Positions 1-9,206 of a stretch of DNA of 23,731 bases are shown piece after piece (the stretch's first letter is position 1; each line of letters starts with the position of its first letter). The stretch is taken from the NCBI GenBank assembly GCA_036897095.1, contig JAYMSP010002532.1:1-23731 (forward strand), written 5' to 3'. The notes below the pieces were generated by a model, which was not told the DNA's origin, ran no database searches, and saw only the letters and a list, made by a program, of their open reading frames with translations. The DNA comes from Plantago elongata. Taxonomy: Eukaryota; Streptophyta; Magnoliopsida; Lamiales; Plantaginaceae. Position numbers and translations under genes: made by a program.

Positions 1-667
1 AAACCTGAATAAAATGTTAGAAACATATGAACTGGCATGAAAAAAATCAAACTCCCTCTCAAAATTGGTGGAGAGTAAAAAAGCAAAAGCAAGTAACGAA
101 TGATCAATCCATCATATTAAGATATTTCTTGGATGTTCATATGCAGACTCATCTCCCCCTTTTTGTGAAGAAAGATCCTTCACACCATATACAACATCAA
201 TGGTCATGAGAGTGAGACTTAATAATCTGTAACTTGAGAAAACATGTGAGTAGAGAAGAAACCAGGATAATACGAGATAAGTAAGAAAGTAATAGTGGAA
301 GTGAGGAGGATAGGGAATTGACAAAACACACTTCAATCCAAATGGCTAAAAAGAAAATCTTGAGACACATATCCAAAACTAATGCCACTCATTAGAAAAT
401 GTTTTTGGTAAAAGATTTTCATACTAAACTGGAGATAATCCGTTAGAAAAAAAGCCATGTATGGAGAATCTTAGCTAAATGAGAGATAATACGTTACAAG
501 CTAGAAAAAAAGTCAAAATTATCTCGAAATTAAGCTAGAAACATGATTAAATAAGCCCAAATCACACACACACACTCACAAATCTTTCTTTCAAACAATT
601 TAGGAAGATTTAGGACTGAGAAGAAATAGAAAGCACAAATCAAAGCAAACCATTAGTCAATGCAATG

Positions 668-1770
668 TACTAGGTGTATTGGCAACACTCTACTCAACCC
701 ACAATGCAATCAAAACATGAAAGTATAGCAAATTCTCCACTTAAAAAATAAGAAGAGGAGGGGAAAGAAACGAGATATAAGAGGGAAATAAGGGGACAAA
801 CAAGTACTATCATAGAGTGTAACCAGAAAAGAGTGTTGCGGAAACACATACCACAAGTCAGTGTGGGCAAAACACAAAAGTAAGGCATAAACTCCACAAG
901 GAAAACAAGAAGGAGGTTAAGGAAGAATGTAAGCAACACACACATAAGCATGGAGTTATCAAAACACCAGAACCACTCCCGGACTTTTTATTAAACTCCA
1001 CCTTGTCCAAACTGTACAAAAGAAAAATTAAGCACAATGGTTGTATTATTATTAAATTTTTTTTTTTTTTGCATTGTGAGTAGGACACACGTTGAATGTA
1101 GGCAACTGGAGCCCCATACACCCCAACAGTATCACAAGACTCTTTCAGCAAAATAGGTGTGCACATAGGACTGAATGCAGGCAACTGGAACTCCATACAC
1201 CCCAGTATCCCAATGCATGGACATTATATGTCTCACCTTTATAGAAACTGCCTCAAATAAGACATCCACACCGAATGCTGCAACCGGAACCCCAAGCACT
1301 CCAGTATGAACGTAGACTATATCTAGCAATTCCGAATGCACAACCACAAACATAAAAATAAAAACACGCGAACAAGGAGAGGCTTTATTAGAACATAATA
1401 TGACCAAGTATTAAAACCCACGACTCACAAGTGTGCTGCTCACACGAAAGTTTTTGTTTTATATAAAAGGAGAGAAGCCAAAGCAAATGGTCGACCAAAC
1501 ACAAAAAAGAGTAAGGTCACCAAAAACACACTCCCCTGAAAACACTTAGACAGTAACAAGAAGTCAAGAAGAAGAGAAAAAGAGATTTTTTGTTTTTTTT
1601 TTTGTTTTAAGAAAGGAGAAGAGCAAATACGAAAGCTGTGACCAGAAAAGCAAGAAAAGCAAAGGTAACCAACCACCGTACTCAGGAAAGACATATAGTA
1701 ACATCACAACTCACAAACCACCACAAACAGTTCTGGTGTTATCCGGTGGTGTTTTGGAAACACTAGGTTT
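668..1770 (-). repeat. Post-pol non-coding tract of element A, homologous to 19400-20225
   Basis: On the minus strand this T-rich tract aligns block by block with the spacer downstream of the RNase H stop of element B. Shared landmarks are an ACCACCGG block near 1745 (B: near 20195), a block reading TATATAAAAGGAGA near 1460 on the plus strand (B: TTTTGTAAAAGGAGA near 20020), and the three-unit repeat at 1086-1304. At the far end, 'ctaggtgtattggcaacact' in A matches 'cctggtgtggtggcgacact' in B. Identity is patchy, with many indels. Apparent ORFs here are short and low complexity and I do not regard them as genes. Positions 1-667 continue the same purine-rich plus-strand composition, with no recognisable coding content and only a short CA repeat near 566-576. 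Confidence 0.7.
1086..1304 (-). repeat. Three-unit degenerate repeat in element A (core GAATGYAGGCAACTGGARCY)
   Basis: Three copies of a roughly 40-bp core lie at about 1086-1130, 1159-1206 and 1266-1304. The GAATG anchors are 79 and 100 bases apart. Each core has the plus-strand order GAATG, GGCAACTGGA, CCCCATACACCCCA or a close variant. Read on the minus strand, each core encodes a variant of G-V-Y/L-G-V/A-P-V-A. Units 1 and 2 share a frame; unit 3 is out of frame. Element B has the same three units at 19649-19868. Sireviruses are known for conserved repeated motifs in their non-coding regions; whether these are the same class is inference. Confidence 0.75.
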
Positions 1771-2103
1771 TTTTTTTTTTTATATACAAAAACAGAACAT
1801 AAAACCTTTCTAAATAATGTTATCTATCATGGTTTTGAGGTTTAATGTAAACATCAGATAATTTAAACCAATACACCGCATAACCAAACAAATAGAAGAA
1901 ATCTCCACAAGCGAAATTTCTAACATTCAAATCTCCAATCCAAATACGAAAACAAAAGCGAATAAACATAGGATCACATATGTATCTCAAAATTTACTTT
2001 AAAAATTTTGGACGAAGTGTTCTTGGGTTGAGTGGGTATATGACATGCATACACTTAACATATGATATATCAAGATGACAAGATGAAATAGATAGAGACA
2101 TAC

Positions 2104-2369
2104 CAATTAATCGAGATGTAGGAGAGTTATTCCTTATCTCAGCTGATGGATCATCCCTTACTCGATCATACGAAACGATATCATGTTCATCCGTTCCAAT
2201 GTATGTGGCTGACATTGATGTTGAATCAGGTGTATCCGCAAATCTGGATTCTTGCTCTTCTGTGTCAAGTTGTGGTGCTGCATCCGGTGTACTCGCAACA
2301 CTGGAAATAGCACAATGATTATGCACATTAAGTTCCTCTAGCCGCAGATCATCCTTGCTCCATTCTTCC
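2104..2369 (-). pseudogene. Acidic Ser/Thr-rich ORF fragment, possibly an integrase-RT linker relic
   Basis: Inside a longer open frame (1994-2470) the minus strand encodes an acidic, Ser/Thr/Asp-rich segment with repeated TPD-like peptides. Near its end is RDDPSAEIRNNSPTSRLIG. The integrase-RT linker of element B ends with a similar RDPPSRIRNLHPSTQIIG (about 21830-21870), and it has the same TPD/DTP composition. I therefore infer that this is a displaced linker fragment left after an internal deletion that brought it close to the PBS. The flanks of the open frame (hydrophobic upstream, unrelated downstream) resemble nothing I know. It could also be an unrelated low-complexity ORF. Confidence 0.35.
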
Positions 2370-2597
2370 CAATTCAAATAATCTGTACTAGAAAGAATAT
2401 GAACAAAATAGTAGTCATATGTAATAAATCTACAAGCACAAAAATACCAATTAATTTGATACATGCACAAAGTATGATTTTCTTAGAATCAACATAAGAA
2501 AAATCAAAATAATCTACCACATAAAAACTACTAAAATAAGGATTAGCTTGATCCATTATATCAATACCAAATCCAAACACCAATGTATTCAGTGCTT

Positions 2598-2610
2598 GGC
2601 TCTGATACCA
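2598..2610 (-). other. Primer-binding site of element A (initiator tRNA-Met)
   Basis: The minus strand reads TGGTATCAGAGCC. This matches the complement of the 3' end of plant initiator tRNA-Met, the standard minus-strand primer for Ty1/copia elements. It starts two bases inside the LTR end (LTR tip at 2613), the normal spacing. It fixes both the LTR boundary and the element's orientation. Confidence 0.9.
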
Positions 2611-2612
2611 AT

Positions 2613-3570
2613 TGAAATAACAAGCGGACCTGAATTTGGTACTAAACAAGCTAAACCTGAAGCGCAGTGTATCGAGTACACCTAAAACTATATAAAACAG
2701 TTTAGGGTGTAGTCGCCACACCATGCTCAACCAAATAAAGCTCGATTTAATATAAATCTAATCTAGAAACCTAATCTTAAATTTAACAAAATATGCAGCG
2801 GAAATACACATGACAAAGGGATATAAGTTTCTAGCAGATTATATTTCTATAATCCACCGAGCCTCATGGCGAAAATATCCACTATACGAATAATGAATAT
2901 AAAGTACTACTCTAAATCTATTCTATGAATATATCTAGATGCAAAACACCTAAGCAAGTATACAAAATTAACTTTATCAATCTATCTATTAACCTTTAAG
3001 TTTTAGATAGAAAAAGCTTAGAACAGTATGAAAGAAATCGTGAATGAAGAATAAATAAACTCTCGATTTTTCTTGATTTTTATATGTATCTTGATGAGCT
3101 CTTGGGGTATATATAGTTGTCAAAAACGTGCATAGTTCATCAGATTTTTGTGATTTTTATTGCTTGCAGTTTGAGTCCTAATCGGCTTCTACATCAAGAT
3201 TTACTCCAACTCAAACTCCCAATCCTTGTTAACTTCGATTTGTAGATATTCTTGGATTCTTCGTCAATGCATGACCCTCTAGGAAACTCTAAGCGAAGTA
3301 CAATCCTTCTTGTATTAGACTTGCAATGCTCCATGATGCTATGAGATCTTTTGTCCTAAAATATTTGCACACATATTTCTATAGCTGTGAAAATAATTAG
3401 TGATTAGAATAAAGGTAAAAACTATAAACATATTATATATATCAAGTTTGAGAATCTATCTAATCGTAGGGTGCATTCAGTACACTGTATCCAGTATACC
3501 CACTTAACTTAGTGAACATAAGTTCTGGGAGGAGTGTTTCCTATATACACCCATAAATCTCACACTTACA
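2613..3570 (-). repeat. 5' LTR of element A
   Basis: The LTR is about 958 bp with TG...CA tips (plus strand TGAAATAAC at 2613, CACTTACA ending at 3570). The inner edge is set by the adjacent PBS and the outer edge by the match of its minus-strand start, TGTAAGTGT, to the LTR of element B just after the polypurine tract. Inside is a TATA-like run (plus-strand GGTATATATAG near 3105), a candidate LTR promoter. The block ATAATCCACCGA followed by GGCGAAA near 2850-2873 is shared with the other LTR. Overall similarity between the two LTRs is low, so they are old or come from different subfamilies. Confidence 0.75.
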
Positions 3571-3924
3571 ACATCATATAGAATCGTCAATGTCATGGTT
3601 AACTTACACTTTTGTTTTCTTTTAACTTATTATATGCCTATATGCACATAAGACCGGCCACTGTGGGCGGTCGTGTGCATCGCTCGCGGCGGAGCCGCAA
3701 TCGATCCCGTTCAATGTGGGCGTAGCTGCTCCACAACTCGATCGATAATCGATCGAGTGAACGTTTTGGGTTGGGCCCCAGCGTGGGCCCCCAAACGGCT
3801 AGTGTCCCAGCCGTGTGGATAGGACACGTAACCGGTCCTGATTGGACCGGATACGTTTTTTTTATTTTTATTTAATTTAAATTCCGTTTAATAAAAAAAA
3901 CCAACGGTCATATTTTTTCGAGAT

Positions 3925-3934
3925 CTATAAATAG
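3925..3934 (+). promoter_or_regulatory. TATA box of the remnant unit at 3571-4480
   Basis: CTATAAATAG lies 105 bases upstream of the ATG at 4039. A leader rich in CT and TTT follows. The motif matches a plant TATA box well, but transcription is not shown. Confidence 0.45.
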
Positions 3935-4038
3935 ACACCAAACTTCATATATTTCTCTACACCTCAAATTTTACCCTTCTTTCTCTCTTTTAAACTCAAA
4001 ATACTCTTAATAACCTACCAAATATCACTTTGCTAAAA

Positions 4039-4140
4039 ATGTCTTCTTCATCACATTACTCCGAAGAAGAGGTGTTCATGTCCGATCTAGAGTCGAAATC
4101 TAAAAGGTCGGCATTCAAGTCGTATCCTATAGTTCAGTGA
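4039..4140 (+). pseudogene. Short Ser-rich ORF, probably a broken transposon ORF start
   Basis: An ATG in good context (aaaaATGt) opens a 33-residue frame that begins MSSSSHYSEEEVFMSDLES and ends at a TGA (4138-4140). Downstream, other frames stay partly open to about 4480 (one gives NAYLFGTLPNPDVEKLDPKA near 4290-4350), as if a longer coding sequence had been frame-shifted several times. I do not recognise the family. A Ser-rich, acidic N-terminus is common in ORF1-type proteins of plant DNA transposons, which is the only reason for the call. It could equally be a captured host-gene fragment. Confidence 0.3.
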
Positions 4141-4510
4141 TGGCAATGAGATTCTTCGAGACAGTGATGCCGCCTTACTTTGCCGAGTCTTCTTCATCAC
4201 AACCGAAAGAGAAACACACTTGCACGTACACCAATAAGAACACTTCCATCAGCCAGTACATCTTCATCCCACACCTCCTTCACATAAAGGAAACGCCTAT
4301 TTGTTCGGAACATTGCCTAATCCGGACGTTGAGAAACTTGATCCCAAAGCAGTCGAAGAGCACGATCTTCATTTTCCATCCACCGCCTGGGCATAATGGA
4401 AAGGTCATCTTTCATGGTTGAGAGGATAAGATGAAGGTTTGTTGGAACAAGAAGATGAAGAAGTTGTGGTGGATATAGTAGAGAAGGGTACCTTTTTATT
4501 GTTGTCCAAT

Positions 4511-4600
4511 TTATCTGTTTCAGAAATATAGCCGTTATTTTATCAGTTTCATCAAAATATAGTCGTTTTTTATCTGTTTTAAAAATATAACCATTATTCG
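4511..4600. repeat. 30-bp degenerate tandem repeat, three copies
   Basis: Copies at 4511-4540, 4541-4570 and 4571-4600 each read roughly TATCTGTTTC..AAATATAGCCGTTATTT. The period is exactly 30 bp and each copy differs from the others at several positions. It lies between the transposon-like remnant and the inverted repeat at 4647. Confidence 0.65.
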
Positions 4601-4646
4601 AATTTTAAAATGCAAAAAAGTAAATAAAAAAAAAATGAAAAACATC

Positions 4647-4671
4647 GACGACTGATTTTTAATCTGTCGTC
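4647..4671. repeat. Inverted repeat GACGACTGAT / ATCTGTCGTC
   Basis: Ten-base arms with one mismatch surround a 5-base spacer. Similar GTCGTC-type inverted motifs occur in the subterminal regions of plant CACTA elements, so this may be a fragment of one; no CACTA tip or transposase is visible here. From 4672 to 5730 I see only AT-rich intergenic sequence with a TTATTATTTATT run near 4920-4940. Confidence 0.5.
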
Positions 4672-5730
4672 ACAGTGCCAAAATCGGTTGTGAAGACATC
4701 AATTGCTGGCCACGACCGTTTTCCGTAATCACCACAACGGGCCGTCTAAATTTGATCAAAGGGAGAGCGTTGGTCGTTAAATTATTAATATTCGTTTGAT
4801 GTATAATAAATGTTAGTATGTTACTTCAACATTTCACTTACCTAGATACCCAATTGCTTTATAATCTTAACAAAATGATAAATAATACTCGGAAAATTGG
4901 AATGTAAAAATATGATGCACATTTATTATTTATTATTTATTATGGTGTGAAATAAAAAGAGATAATGACATGCCTTGTTACTATACAAAACAATAAAATT
5001 GAACACAAAAATCCTTTTGACTATTTTTACTTTTATTACTATAAAAAGTAAATTCTCGTCTATCACACCCTTGGTCAAGAAATGAAATGAAAAAGTAAGT
5101 ATCCCAATATCCTATGTTTCTTCTTATATACTACAACACATACACTTTATTAATATAATTACATTTTTTCGAAACGGCTAAAAATCGGTGACTCAAATTA
5201 TTAAAGACGAAACGTCTCGCCAATTGAGTTGTGCTTCATTATCCAATTTACATATTGTATTAATAATATTTAAATTACATATGTCGATCTATGTATACTT
5301 TATCTAAATAATTTCTACTAGAGAGTTGTGAACTTGTGATGATTCGATTGACCATAAATCATATGAGGAGTTTTTAGAAACTTAATTATTATTAATCGAT
5401 GAAAGAGTACATCTGATTCCTAATCTTATGTTTTACCACATGCATATTAACACTAGACGACATATCACTAGCTATTACATTTGAAGCCACATAAAATGCT
5501 TATTATTACAACATTGAAAATTAAAATGTACATGTTTAAGGATTGTTCCATCTTCTACACTTCTTTGACCATATGTCCGATTACTTCCTTCTTTAGCAAG
5601 AGAGTTCGCAACCAAACTAGGTCCCTGTAGATAAATGAAACAATCATATGGCGGAGTTATGTTACGTTCTAGTCAACTGAAAATTATTTTAATTTAATTT
5701 AGCTCGTCATAGTTATAATTTATACTTTAT

Positions 5731-5766
5731 TCCAGTTCAATCCAGTTCAATTCAGTCCAATTCAGT
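5731..5766. repeat. 10-bp tandem TCCAGTTCAA in the phospholipase promoter
   Basis: Two exact copies (5731-5740, 5741-5750) are followed by a variant, TTCAGTCCAA, and a partial fourth copy. The array ends about 150 bases upstream of the TATA box, so it could contribute to promoter activity, but no known factor site is recognised. Confidence 0.6.
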
Positions 5767-5916
5767 AAATATCAAGTTGAGAAATCAATCTTAATTATGA
5801 AGATGGCAACAAAATATGGATATAGCGTGCTTTTTTATCATTTCTCACTATTAATTAATTTATTAATTAATGAAACAACAAAATAAAAGAATGAAGTTAT
5901 AATAAATGATTTTTCC

Positions 5917-5924
5917 TATAAAAA
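5917..5924 (+). promoter_or_regulatory. TATA box of the patatin-like gene
   Basis: TATAAAAA sits about 200 bases upstream of the coding start, in an AT-rich context. Transcription would be expected to start about 25-35 bases downstream, near 5945-5955. This would give a leader of about 170 bases that is rich in CT and TC runs (5970-6055), typical of plant housekeeping-type leaders. Confidence 0.6.
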
Positions 5925-6081
5925 CAACCAACATACTCATCAAAATCTGATTTGTGTTGCTTGGTTTTTCCACCTCTCTCTATAGTCTTCTATATAATAG
6001 TATTATCTCTCGCTCTCTCTCCTCTTCCATCAAACAAAACCAAAACCCTCTCTCCTCAATTCACCATTTCATTCATTCGAA

Positions 6082-6090
6082 ATGGTATAG
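6082..6090 (+). promoter_or_regulatory. Two-codon upstream ORF (Met-Val-stop) in the leader
   Basis: ATGGTATAG is the only ATG between the predicted transcription start and the main start codon. Its context (A at -3, G at +4) is as favourable as that of the main ATG. It ends 30 bases before the main ATG. Very short uORFs near the main start can lower or tune translation by forcing reinitiation; the effect here is inferred. Confidence 0.55.
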
Positions 6091-6120
6091 CCAAATTAAA
6101 AACTTGCAGAGAAACAAAAA

Positions 6121-9100
6121 ATGGCATGCTTTGATCTCAACAACAACATCGACAACTCATTAATGGCAGCAGAACCTCACGAGCCAAGCATCGACACCAA
6201 CAAATTGAGCTACGAAATCTTCTCAATCCTCGAAAGCAAGTTCCTATTCGGCTACAACGACGACCAGAAGCTCTTCCTCCCCAAACAAATCAACCAAACC
6301 GACCAAAATCACAGCCCAGTCCAATCGATTAAGAATCAGAGAGGCAAAATCTGCATCCTCTCAATCGATGGAAACGGAATGCGCTCCATTCTCGCCGGAA
6401 AAACGCTTTCGTATCTCGAGACCGCGTTAAAACTCAAATCCGGCGATCCGAACGCCACAATCGCCGACTATTTCGATGTTGCCGCCGGAACCGGCGTCGG
6501 AGGCATATTCACCGCCATGCTCTTCGCTTCCACCGATCAGAGCCGCCCAATTTTCGCGGCAGATGAGACCTGGAAGTTTCTAGCTGCAGAAGGAAAAAAG
6601 TTCTACAAAAAGAATTCTAATTCCAAACCCGGTCTATTTAGACGAGTTTTCGGAAAAACCGGCTGCTCAACCGGTGTAGAGAAGTCGATGAAGATGAAGG
6701 AAGCCTTTCAAAACTTAACGTTGAAAAACACCTTGAAACCGGTTTTGATCCCGTGCTACGACTTGTCTAGCACGGCCCCGTTCTTATTCTCGCGAGCTGA
6801 CGCTTTAGAGACGGATAGCTACGACTTTAATCTCTGGGAAGTTTGTTTGGCTACGTCAGCTGAACCGGGTTTGTGCAACCCGGTTTGCATGAAGTCCGTG
6901 GACGGGTCGACCCGGTGCGTTGGGGTGGATGGTGGTTTGGCGATGAGTAACCCGACTGCAGCCGCGATTACTCACGTGTTGCATAACAAGCAGGAATTTC
7001 CGCACGTGCGTGGAGTGGAGGACATTTTGGTACTTTCAGTTGGGGCGGGTGGAGTGGAAGGGAGCTTTGAGTACGAGAAGGTGAAGAAGTGGAAGGCAGA
7101 GGATTGGGCCGGGCCGTTGGCGAGGATTTCGGGGGAAGGGTCGTCGGAGATGGTGGATCATTCCGTCGCGATGGCGTTTGGGCCCAGTCGGAGTAGTAAT
7201 TATGTTCGGATTCAGGTAATTACTAAAAGTTTACTTCTCAAAATAGTGTGGCAGTTTCGTGTTGGCATTTTAGATAATCGGTATCATTTGCAAACGTGCA
7301 CTTTTAATATCCTAGGACTAATATGTTTTGAGGGCGAAATTAGGTTAAATAACCGACACATTTGACTCTTACTTGTATATTTGGCACATGCATATTTGCT
7401 TTTTTATCATCTAACGTGTTACAAAATAAAAATGGGTAATGCTTTAGACCTGAGGTCGCTTTTGGAACATCCAAAATATTTCTTTTTGTTATAGTATATA
7501 TATTTATATTTATAACCATAATGTTTATCGGTACATCTTAGTCACTTTATAAATATGTTCTGCCTGCTAAGTCATTTGAGTTACTAAAGTGAAAATCAAA
7601 CTATCTAAGATAAGTTCTTGTCTCCATTAATAATCCGAAAGTGATATGGCTTAATTAATGTGTTGGGGTTGGTAAATGATAGTCACAGCTCGCAAGTAGA
7701 AAGAGACCATTGATGAATTTACACACTATCAATGGAAGTTTTTGGGGGATAAGGAAAGACACAGGCTGGCATTGGTGTGCTTTGGAGGCATGTAATTGAA
7801 TTCTCTGTGTATGTTATGTTTGCTTAGCAAAATTGCAAAATGACCAATACTACATCTTTTTTATTTACTGCATTTAGTCAAGAATTTATGTTTTCTTGGT
7901 ATATTAGTAGATGATGCAATAATTGATATTCAATAACAATAAATGCTTTTTAGACCAAAAGAATCTGATTGTGTTGATCTTGTCTTTATGGCTATTTGGT
8001 CCTGCTCTTTTTTTCTTGAATCCTGGTGTAATGAGTTCTAAGATGCCTAAACTGCATAGGAGGGCTGGTTGTGTATGTTTCTTCATTTCCTCCACAGTAA
8101 AGTCACATGTTTCCACCATTTCTGGTTAAATGTTGTTTTCGAATTATCTACACTGTTGATAACTTAGCCAAAAGAATTCATTTTAAAGGATACTTAACTT
8201 TAGAGGTCCCTGTACATTTTCATTGTGTCATTTTCTGTAAATGTCTGTGAAAGTCTACACAGCTTGCAACCTTGTCATCTACTGGAAGTTTCATCAGAAG
8301 GGAACGTTAATAGAGTCCCTTTCTCCAGCCCTGTCTGTGCAAAATCATGATCTTTGTTGCTAAAATTGGAAATGTTTATCCCAGTTGTGGTTACATTGAC
8401 TATGACATGCAACTGATATAGTGGGTTTCAGGCTAGTCAAGATCTTTAACAATAAGAATGCATAAATGTAAATACATACAGCATGATGGTCCATACCATC
8501 ACAAAGTCTCTTCTTTTGCCATTCTTGTTTTTCACCTAAACTTGCAGAAGGCTAAAGATGTGGGGTACATTTCCTTGTATTTTCATGATGGTCCTGCCTG
8601 TCTGTCATTAAACCTTTTAGTGCCTTGCGGGATGGCTAATCTTCTCCTTCCTGTTATATGTTTGCTCTTTGAATGTTTTTAACGCGAGCATTGATGTATG
8701 GGGAATAGAAGCTCTTGTACAATCATACATAGGATAGATGCAACATGGAATTGGACTAGTAATTATAGATGCAGTTCGAGCAAATGGTCAAGGACTTGAG
8801 GTGATTGTGGTTTTCGGCCTATAAGCCCGATTGTGGAAATGCTGATTGTAATTTTATTTGGGCTCTGATGTAATCAGAATCCATTTAACTTCATGATGTT
8901 TCACAGAAGCTTATATTTTACCGAATTTGTGATTACTAGGCAAATGGATCTAGCTTGGGCCGGTGCGGGGCAAATGTTGACGTGGACCCCAGTCCAAGCA
9001 ACGTTAAGCAGCTAATCGGAGCAGCAGATGAAATGCTGAAACAAAAGAACGTGGAGTCTGTCCTATTCGGTGGCAAGAGGATCGCTGAACAAAGCAATTC

Positions 9101-9206
9101 TGAGAAACTTGACTGGTTCGCTGAACAACTTGTGTTAGAGCATCAGAGGAGGAGTTGCAGAATAGCTCCCACTGTTGCATTCAAGCAGGCAACACCAAAA
9201 TGTTAA
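6121..9206 (+). CDS. pPLAIII: Group III patatin-like phospholipase (pPLAIII), two exons
   Basis: Exons are 6121-7215 and 8940-9206. The splice is CAG|GTAATT...TTACTAG|GCAAAT in phase 0, giving 453 residues. The protein is a patatin-fold lipid acyl hydrolase that would act on phospholipids and galactolipids. The N-terminal helix motif (about residues 25-45, LSYEIFSILESKFLFGY) is followed by the oxyanion loop DGNGMR (83-88), the nucleophile-elbow region GTGVG (123-127) and DGG (270-272). GxGxG in place of GxSxG marks plant group III, not classical storage patatins. The C-terminal exon carries the conserved LDWFAEQLVLEHQRRSCRIA block of the PLP6/7/8 branch. In Arabidopsis this group is linked to cell elongation, cell-wall composition and lipid turnover. 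The start is ATG 6121 in strong context (aaaaaATGGC); a second in-frame ATG is at residue 15. The frame is intact, unlike everything around it. Confidence 0.95.
7216..8939 (+). other. Intron of the patatin-like gene (1,724 bp)
   Basis: The donor is GTAATTACT at 7216 and the acceptor TTACTAG ends at 8939. The join restores the conserved YVRIQ-ANGSSLGRCG run of the family, so no further exon is needed. Reading through the donor stays open to a stop at 7363-7365 and would replace the last 88 residues with 49 intron-coded ones. The intron is AT-rich, and short ORFs inside it look like noise. I saw no transposon ends in it. Confidence 0.9.

Larger units (their letters stand above)
1..3570 (-). mobile_element. 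Sirevirus-like Ty1/copia element A (5' LTR plus partial interior, left-truncated by window)
   Basis: This is a minus-strand LTR retrotransposon whose 5' LTR (2613-3570) and primer-binding site (2598-2610) are both visible; the interior runs leftward off the window. It is grouped with element B because the LTRs share blocks (about 2850-2880 versus 16550-16580, and TGTAAGTGT at the LTR start). The interiors also share a long non-coding tract (about 668-1770 versus 19400-20225). No protease, integrase or reverse transcriptase motif can be read between the PBS and that tract, so pol is almost wholly missing. It could be a non-autonomous derivative or an old deleted copy. Its 3' LTR and target duplication lie outside the window. 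The 5 bases flanking the LTR are ACATC (3571-3575). Confidence 0.8.
3571..4480 (+). mobile_element. GC-rich palindromic DNA-transposon-like remnant with broken ORF
   Basis: A sharply GC-rich block (about 3650-3860) interrupts AT-rich DNA. It contains an imperfect hairpin with arms around 3642-3679, a perfect odd palindrome at 3737-3757 built on ATCGATCGAG, and inverted GGCCCC/GGGCCC clusters near 3775-3795. Next come an AT-rich stretch, CTATAAATAG at 3925-3934, a pyrimidine-rich leader and an ATG at 4039. This order (GC-rich palindromic terminus, TATA, short leader, Ser-rich N-terminus) recalls the 5' ends of plant PIF/Harbinger-like or hAT-like elements. I could not identify a transposase, terminal repeats or target duplication. 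The superfamily is inference. Confidence 0.4.

Noticed and set aside
858-1694. Minus-strand frames of about 84-112 codons in element A
   Set aside because: They are T-rich, low-complexity frames in a non-coding spacer that align to non-coding sequence of element B; only the three-unit repeat inside is noteworthy.
5952-6163. Overlapping frames of 60 and 69 codons in the phospholipase leader
   Set aside because: They begin at TTG and GTG, not ATG, and run through CT-rich leader sequence. The only real upstream ATG is at 6082.
6121-7365. Single-exon 414-residue reading of the patatin gene
   Set aside because: The last 49 residues are intron-coded. Splicing at 7215/8940 restores the conserved family C-terminus in frame.
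6121-9206. Classical storage patatin
   Set aside because: The nucleophile motif is GTGVG rather than GxSxG, there is no N-terminal signal peptide, and the C-terminal exon matches group III.
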